64,000 bases of DNA from Planctomycetota bacterium (GTDB lineage: Bacteria > Planctomycetota > Planctomycetia > Pirellulales > Pirellulaceae), in contig JACNKX010000042.1 in assembly GCA_014381825.1 (NCBI GenBank), forward strand, positions 1 to 64,000. Direction: 5' to 3'. Under the pieces are notes generated by a model, which was not told where the DNA came from, made no database searches, and saw only the letters and a program-made list of their open reading frames with translations. Below are positions 59,563-64,000 of this stretch, piece after piece. The stretch's first letter is position 1; the number at the start of each line of letters is the position of its first letter. A program made the position numbers and the translations under genes.

Positions 59563-62500
59563 CTACTTCGCGGTGAACATTCCATCGTTCGGATTGCCGC
59601 GAGACAGCAGGTAGGCCAACAGGTCGAGAACCTCGTCTTGATTCAACGTTTTCAGTAAATCTTTCGGCATTAATGATACCTTCGAAGGCGTCACTTCGTC
59701 GACTTGATTTGCCTGCACTTCGACGACCTTGTTGATGTCTTCAGGGTCCGTGAGCACGGTTAGTGTGCCATTCTGCTCACTAGCGACACGACCTGTGTAT
59801 ATCTGGCCGTTTGTCGTCACCACAACAGATGCGCGGTATTGATCGGAAATAACTTTGCTCGGATCAACGATCGCTTCGCCGAGGTCTTTAAAGCTGAACC
59901 GCCCCGCGACGTTCGTTAGGTCCGGCCCGGTCGCTCCGCCGCTACCATCAAAGCGGTGACAGATAACGCAGCGAGCGGCGGCGTACGTCTTCTTGCCGCG
60001 TTCAAAATTGCGAGTACTTAAGCCGCTGTTGGTGAGCTGTACAAGTTCGTCAAGTTGCCAATCGTGGCCGGGGCCTGCTGGTTTTGGTAACTCGGCTGGC
60101 TTCGGCGGCGCGATAGCGACGGAAGATTCAATTGCCTTGCGTTCCGCTTCAGAAGTATTCGCCAAAGCCTCGTTGCGGATGTTGTCGATGAAGCCTTCAT
60201 AGCTCGCACCACCGCTCTTCGTCCTCGCGTCTGCAAGCCACGCGAAGTACTGCTTCCGTTGATCGAGCGTCCAGCCGTAACGCAAGTTTCGCAAAGCAAA
60301 CGCATAGTGCATCTTCTGCAAGTCAACTTGGTTCGACAGAATCTTGGCGATCGTGCCACCGTATCCTGCGTTCCGGGCGAGCAGATCCGCCATGTCAATT
60401 GTTGTGTCTTTCGAGGGCTTTTCGATCATTGCGAGCGTCTTCGTCGCGACGGTTGGTGAATTGAGATAGACCAACAAGTTGCAAAGCTCGCGATTCAGCG
60501 AATCGCTTGCCGCTGGATAGAACTCGTCGAGTCTCATTGCGAGTGTCGCAGCTTCCTGTTGGCTTGGTTGTCCCATGCGGATGAAGGCCAATTGGTAAAC
60601 TCGCAGCAACTCAAGTTGTTGCGTTTCTGTCAGCTTGGAATAGTCGACTGTATCGAGCCGTCGAAGAAGCTCATCTTGAGATACTGCCTTACTTTGTCGT
60701 GCGAACGCGACTGCGGCGGTGATCAGCGATTGTGGATCATTCCCGGCGAGAACTCTGTCTTTCCACTGATCGACGTCGTGATGTTCAAGTGCAACCCGAG
60801 CTGCGTAGCGGATGTGTCGATCTGAATGCGCGAGACCTCGCGATACGTCGAGCGCTCGAAGACTGGCCAGGAGAATCTCCTTTTGACTCTTCTGATCTTC
60901 TGCCCGCCTTGGAGTATGATGTCGCTCCAATTTGTGTCGCAGGTCTCGTATTTCCGCGAACTTCTTATCTCTCGCATCGGCGGCCGCAGTCGGCTCGTCG
61001 CCAACGTACGTGACTCGGAACAATTTGGACTGAGCACCGCGTCCGCCGACTGTGAAGTATAACGCACCATCCGGCCCGATCGCGTTGTCAGTCAACGGTA
61101 GCGGCGTGCGCGACAAGAATTCTTCCTTGGTTGCCTTGTAACTCGCTCCGTCGGCTTTCGTGTGAACGGCATACATCGTGCCGAATGTCCAATCGCAAAT
61201 GAAGAACGCTTTCTGATACTTCGCGGGAAACTTTGTGCCGTAACCGAACGTCGCACCGACGGGCGAACCGGGGCCGATGTCAACAAGTTGCGGCAGACTG
61301 TCGACGTAGTAGGCGGGCCATTTGCCGGTTCCACTCCGCCAACCGAACTCGCTGCCGCTAGTCGCATGTACCACGCGCGTCGGGCGATACCATGACGTTC
61401 CCAAGTCCCATTCCATGTCCGCATCGTACGCAAACAACTCGCCGTCTGCATTAAAATCCATGTCGTAGGGATTGCGGTAGCCAGTGCTTATGATCTCCCA
61501 CGTCTTGCCATCGGGATCGGTCTTAGCGATCCAGCCGCCCGGCGCGAGCTTGCCTCGCGCGTGGCCTCGCGCGTCCCATTGGCGAGGCAACAGCAGATCT
61601 TCGCTCCAGTTCGATGGGACGGTGCTGTGATCGAAGTCCGTCGGCGGATCGGTATGATTGCCTGCGATCATGTAGATCGATTTACCATCTGGTGAAAGTC
61701 GCAACGCGTGTGGCCCATGCTCGCCGCCACCGCGAATCTCTTTCAGTTTGACCACTTCGTCATATTGGTCATCGCCGTTGGTGTCGCGAGCCCGATACAA
61801 GCCGCTGCCGGGGCCGCCGTTGACCGACAAATAAAGACTGCCGAACGCATACAGCATTCCGTGCGCGGAAGTGATTTTCACATCGAGCCGTTCAACCTTT
61901 GTTGGCTCCTTGCTTCCGATCGCTGGCGGAGTGATGCGGCAGATGCCTTTGTCACCTTGGTCGCTGGCGATTAGACGGCCTTTGTTGTCAAACGTGATCG
62001 AAACCCACGAACCGAGCGTCTCCTTGGGCACAGTGTAAAGCAACTCGACTTGAAAGCCCTCGGGGACGTTAAAGACATCACGATCCTTGGCGATCATTCC
62101 GGCTGGCTTACTAAAGACATCACCCCAGGGGCCAACTCCCATTTGGCCGAGCGTTTTCAACGCGACAGTTTCATTCGGTGAGCCAGATTCAACGGCATGC
62201 CAATCAGCGCTCGACACGATGTATTTCACGTCGCCATCGGACATCGTCAATGCAATCTTGCATGCGAAGGCGGCGACACTGCCTTCATTGTCAACTTCGG
62301 CTCGAAAGGTGTTCCTTCCAAGTCGCAAATGCTCTTGGATGTCGAGTTCGACAGGCTGGCCCCATTCGTCGCTTGACGCGATACGTTTGTCGTTTACAAA
62401 CAACACCATTCGGTTGTCGCAAGTCGCCTCGACCCACGCGTTCTTCGTGCCGCCGGCGAACTCTTTCGTCAGCACATATTGTTTGCTCGGGTCCGGTCCC

Positions 62501-62703
62501 CAAATCCAACTCGGCTTGGGACCGCCGTCGAGACTCTTTCGAGCCTGCTGGATTTTGGGACCGCTCGGCTGGGAATCAACTTCGCCACGGACTTGCGAGG
62601 CGGCGATCGATGATTGTTGGGTATAAACTTCGCCTGCGAAAGCAAGCTGTGGGAGTGGTTGCAACAGCACCGCGATTAAAAGGAGTGACTCGGTAATACG
62701 CAC
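59563..62703 (-). CDS. Large exported heme protein with propeller and C-terminal CxxCH domain
   Basis: GTG start with CGGAG upstream. Signal peptide (SLLLIAVLLQPLPQLAFA), then a jelly-roll-like domain (about 65-200, NAWVEATCDNRMVLFVNDKR), an NHL/SGL-type propeller (about 215-590, VPEGFQVELLYTVPKETLG, GSGLYRARDTNGDDQYDE), helical repeats (about 620-880) and a Pirellula-type CxxCH heme domain at the end (CVICHRFDGSGGATGPDLT, SLMPKDLLKTLNQDEVLDLLAYL). It is the TIGR02603-like architecture of planctomycetes. 1046 residues; electron transfer linked to glycan oxidation or degradation is likely. Confidence 0.9.
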   Translation of the reverse strand: MRITESLLLIAVLLQPLPQLAFAGEVYTQQSSIAASQVRGEVDSQPSGPKIQQARKSLDGGPKPSWIWGPDPSKQYVLTKEFAGGTKNAWVEATCDNRMVLFVNDKRIASSDEWGQPVELDIQEHLRLGRNTFRAEVDNEGSVAAFACKIALTMSDGDVKYIVSSADWHAVESGSPNETVALKTLGQMGVGPWGDVFSKPAGMIAKDRDVFNVPEGFQVELLYTVPKETLGSWVSITFDNKGRLIASDQGDKGICRITPPAIGSKEPTKVERLDVKITSAHGMLYAFGSLYLSVNGGPGSGLYRARDTNGDDQYDEVVKLKEIRGGGEHGPHALRLSPDGKSIYMIAGNHTDPPTDFDHSTVPSNWSEDLLLPRQWDARGHARGKLAPGGWIAKTDPDGKTWEIISTGYRNPYDMDFNADGELFAYDADMEWDLGTSWYRPTRVVHATSGSEFGWRSGTGKWPAYYVDSLPQLVDIGPGSPVGATFGYGTKFPAKYQKAFFICDWTFGTMYAVHTKADGASYKATKEEFLSRTPLPLTDNAIGPDGALYFTVGGRGAQSKLFRVTYVGDEPTAAADARDKKFAEIRDLRHKLERHHTPRRAEDQKSQKEILLASLRALDVSRGLAHSDRHIRYAARVALEHHDVDQWKDRVLAGNDPQSLITAAVAFARQSKAVSQDELLRRLDTVDYSKLTETQQLELLRVYQLAFIRMGQPSQQEAATLAMRLDEFYPAASDSLNRELCNLLVYLNSPTVATKTLAMIEKPSKDTTIDMADLLARNAGYGGTIAKILSNQVDLQKMHYAFALRNLRYGWTLDQRKQYFAWLADARTKSGGASYEGFIDNIRNEALANTSEAERKAIESSVAIAPPKPAELPKPAGPGHDWQLDELVQLTNSGLSTRNFERGKKTYAAARCVICHRFDGSGGATGPDLTNVAGRFSFKDLGEAIVDPSKVISDQYRASVVVTTNGQIYTGRVASEQNGTLTVLTDPEDINKVVEVQANQVDEVTPSKVSLMPKDLLKTLNQDEVLDLLAYLLSRGNPNDGMFTAK

Positions 62704-62733
62704 GTTGGATCTCCGCGACGAGGGAATGATGTT

Positions 62734-62785
62734 GTTGGAGTCCAGGCTTTAGCCTGTTTTGGCAGCCTAGACGCCGTACTCCAGC
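62734..62785. repeat. Composite palindrome between heme-protein genes
   Basis: GTTGGAGT (62734-62741) pairs with ACTCCAGC (62778-62785, one T-G), and a smaller perfect palindrome CAGGCTTTAGCCTG lies inside at 62743-62756. It occupies half of the 100-bp gap between the two heme genes. Confidence 0.6.
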
Positions 62786-62803
62786 AATTGACGACGTACT
62801 AAC

Positions 62804-64000
62804 TCAATGATTGTGATGCTCCTGGCTGAACATCTTGTGTTCTTTATCGCCTTTGGCATAAACAAACGCGAGCAGATCGTAGATCTCTTCGCGTGTCAGT
62901 TTATTGAGCAAGCCCTTGGGCATTAGAGAAACGGTTGACTTCTTCTGATCCTCGATATCGTCCTTGTTGATGATCGTTGGTTTGCCTTTTGCAAGCGGAT
63001 CGATAACGACATGCACTGTGTCGGCATTGTCTTCGACAATCATGCCGGTGATGATCTTTCCTGAGGCCAGTAGGAAGGTGTGCGATTGGAACTTCTCGTC
63101 GATGTCTTTCGAGGGATCGATGACCGATTGCAGAAGGAATTCCGTTGTTTGCTTCTTTGGATCAAGCTTCGCCAAGTCAGGCCCGAACACTTGTCCTTCC
63201 TTGTCCAGCTTGTGGCAGCCGACGCAGCTTGCGACTTTGAATAACTGCTTGCCAACCTCGAACGAGCGGCCCATCGGTAATTCCTTCACGTCGCTGGCCA
63301 ACTCTTCATGTTTCCACTCGTGATTTCGAGTGTTGAACTTCAGCAATTCGTCTTTGATGGGCAGTGCGTTGGCGGCTAGATACGCTTCGGGGTTCGCCTG
63401 GTATTCTTCCAAGTTGCCCACGACATAGAGCGCGCCGTACATCCTACGCCAGTGACCGGGATAGGTGCAGACGTAAGGATAGACGCCGGGCTGCTTCGGA
63501 ACTTCAAAGCTCAACGCTTGCGTTTTACCAGGCTGTAGCAGCTTGCTGGCGAGCATGATCTTGTTCGACTTAGGGATGTAATGGCGAGCCTCCGCGTCTG
63601 GACCGCGACCCGTTGCTTCACCCAGTTCACCGATTTCCTCCAGCGAGCCGGGTTGGGTGATGGCGAAGTTGTGAGGCATGGCGTCCGTGTTCGAGAAACG
63701 GAACTCGACCGGCTTGCCAGCTTGGACGGCAATCAACTCCTTGTCGAAGATCATTCGATGCGGCACCGTGCCGATGGCAATCAAGCGAACGTCGAGGTTT
63801 TGCAAACGATCCTCGATAGCTTTCGCGACGTCATCGGGCAGCTTCGACGATAGCGACTTGGCCAGAGCGACCGCATCTGTTGCCGCTGCGCCGGTCCGAT
63901 AACGAGCGGGCATCGAGGTGAGGAAACCGATCAAGTTATCGACGAGCGGTCTGATCTGTTGCTGAGGCCAACTCTCGGCCTGAACTCCGCGCAGCGCCTT
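62804..64000 (-). CDS. Cupredoxin-heme fusion protein, 5' end outside the window
   Basis: Partial: the reading frame is open without a stop from 63934 to the window end, so the true start lies beyond base 64000 and only the C-terminal 398 residues are seen. A blue-copper domain is recognised from MPHNFAITQPGS and CTYPGHWRRMYGALYV, giving His, Cys, His and Met ligands as in azurin/plastocyanin-type proteins. Then comes a Pirellula-type heme domain (CVGCHKLDKEGQVFGPDLA, SLMPKGLLNKLTREEIYDLLAF). The His-rich end is QEHHNH. It leads the minus-strand heme convoy. Exported electron carrier (inference). Confidence 0.88.
   Translation of the reverse strand, partial: KALRGVQAESWPQQQIRPLVDNLIGFLTSMPARYRTGAAATDAVALAKSLSSKLPDDVAKAIEDRLQNLDVRLIAIGTVPHRMIFDKELIAVQAGKPVEFRFSNTDAMPHNFAITQPGSLEEIGELGEATGRGPDAEARHYIPKSNKIMLASKLLQPGKTQALSFEVPKQPGVYPYVCTYPGHWRRMYGALYVVGNLEEYQANPEAYLAANALPIKDELLKFNTRNHEWKHEELASDVKELPMGRSFEVGKQLFKVASCVGCHKLDKEGQVFGPDLAKLDPKKQTTEFLLQSVIDPSKDIDEKFQSHTFLLASGKIITGMIVEDNADTVHVVIDPLAKGKPTIINKDDIEDQKKSTVSLMPKGLLNKLTREEIYDLLAFVYAKGDKEHKMFSQEHHNH

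Noticed and set aside
62743-62756. Rho-independent terminator (palindrome followed by TTTT)
   Set aside because: The T-run follows on the plus strand, whereas both neighbouring genes are on the minus strand, so it cannot end them.

Overview
The window looks like a chromosomal segment of a planctomycete, probably Pirellulales (Rhodopirellula-like). The evidence is the density of planctomycete-type secreted families: four DUF1501 proteins with twin-arginine leaders, two large DUF1549/DUF1553 cytochrome-type proteins, Pirellula-type CxxCH heme domains, four type I sulfatases, Gfo/Idh/MocA enzymes and LamG or BNR propeller proteins. LL-diaminopimelate aminotransferase and a spirochaete/planctomycete/mitochondrial-type EF-G agree with this. 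Assignment is by recognition of families, not by a search.

Layout. 1-5.6 kb: a small secreted protein, a sulfate-reduction pair (Rrf2 regulator and APS/PAPS reductase) with a palindromic operator candidate, rhamnulokinase and an OafA-type acyltransferase. 5.6-9.2 kb: a MocA oxidoreductase, a DUF1501 protein, a small membrane protein and a Cys-rich exported protein with its own terminator. 9.3-11.8 kb: a three-gene set of an exported coiled-coil protein, an FGE-fold protein lacking the catalytic cysteines, and a zinc-ribbon GTPase translationally coupled by a TTGA overlap. 11.8-20.8 kb: housekeeping genes (EF-G, TPR protein, fumarase, NrdR, PH-domain protein, DapL, amidohydrolase). 20.9-37.9 kb: secreted polysaccharide-related functions (GH43/32-like protein with LamG, four sulfatases, PQQ-type and BNR propellers, another DUF1501) plus a single-HKD phospholipase-D protein. 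38.0-42.7 kb: an ExbB/MotA-type proton channel with a long helical tail, two one-helix partners and an unknown soluble protein. 42.9-47.6 kb: sialidase-like, metallophosphoesterase, MocA and DUF6807 proteins. 47.8-50.4 kb: a DNA methyltransferase fused to a GIY-YIG domain, overlapping a stand-alone paralogue of its C-terminal half. 50.5-64 kb: a minus-strand convoy of two DUF1501/DUF1549-1553 pairs, a large heme protein and a cupredoxin-heme protein cut by the window end.

The most novel-looking parts are the methyltransferase/GIY-YIG pair, in which the fused nuclease copy has Gln where the metal-binding Glu should be while the free copy keeps Glu; the proton-channel locus with two different rod-like partners; and the coupled pseudo-FGE/GTPase set. 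Nine intergenic or gene-edge palindromes of different sequence sit at gene boundaries; one lies in frame inside the 5' end of a gene and two share the same outer 8 bp. No tRNA, rRNA, CRISPR array, transposase or integrase was found.
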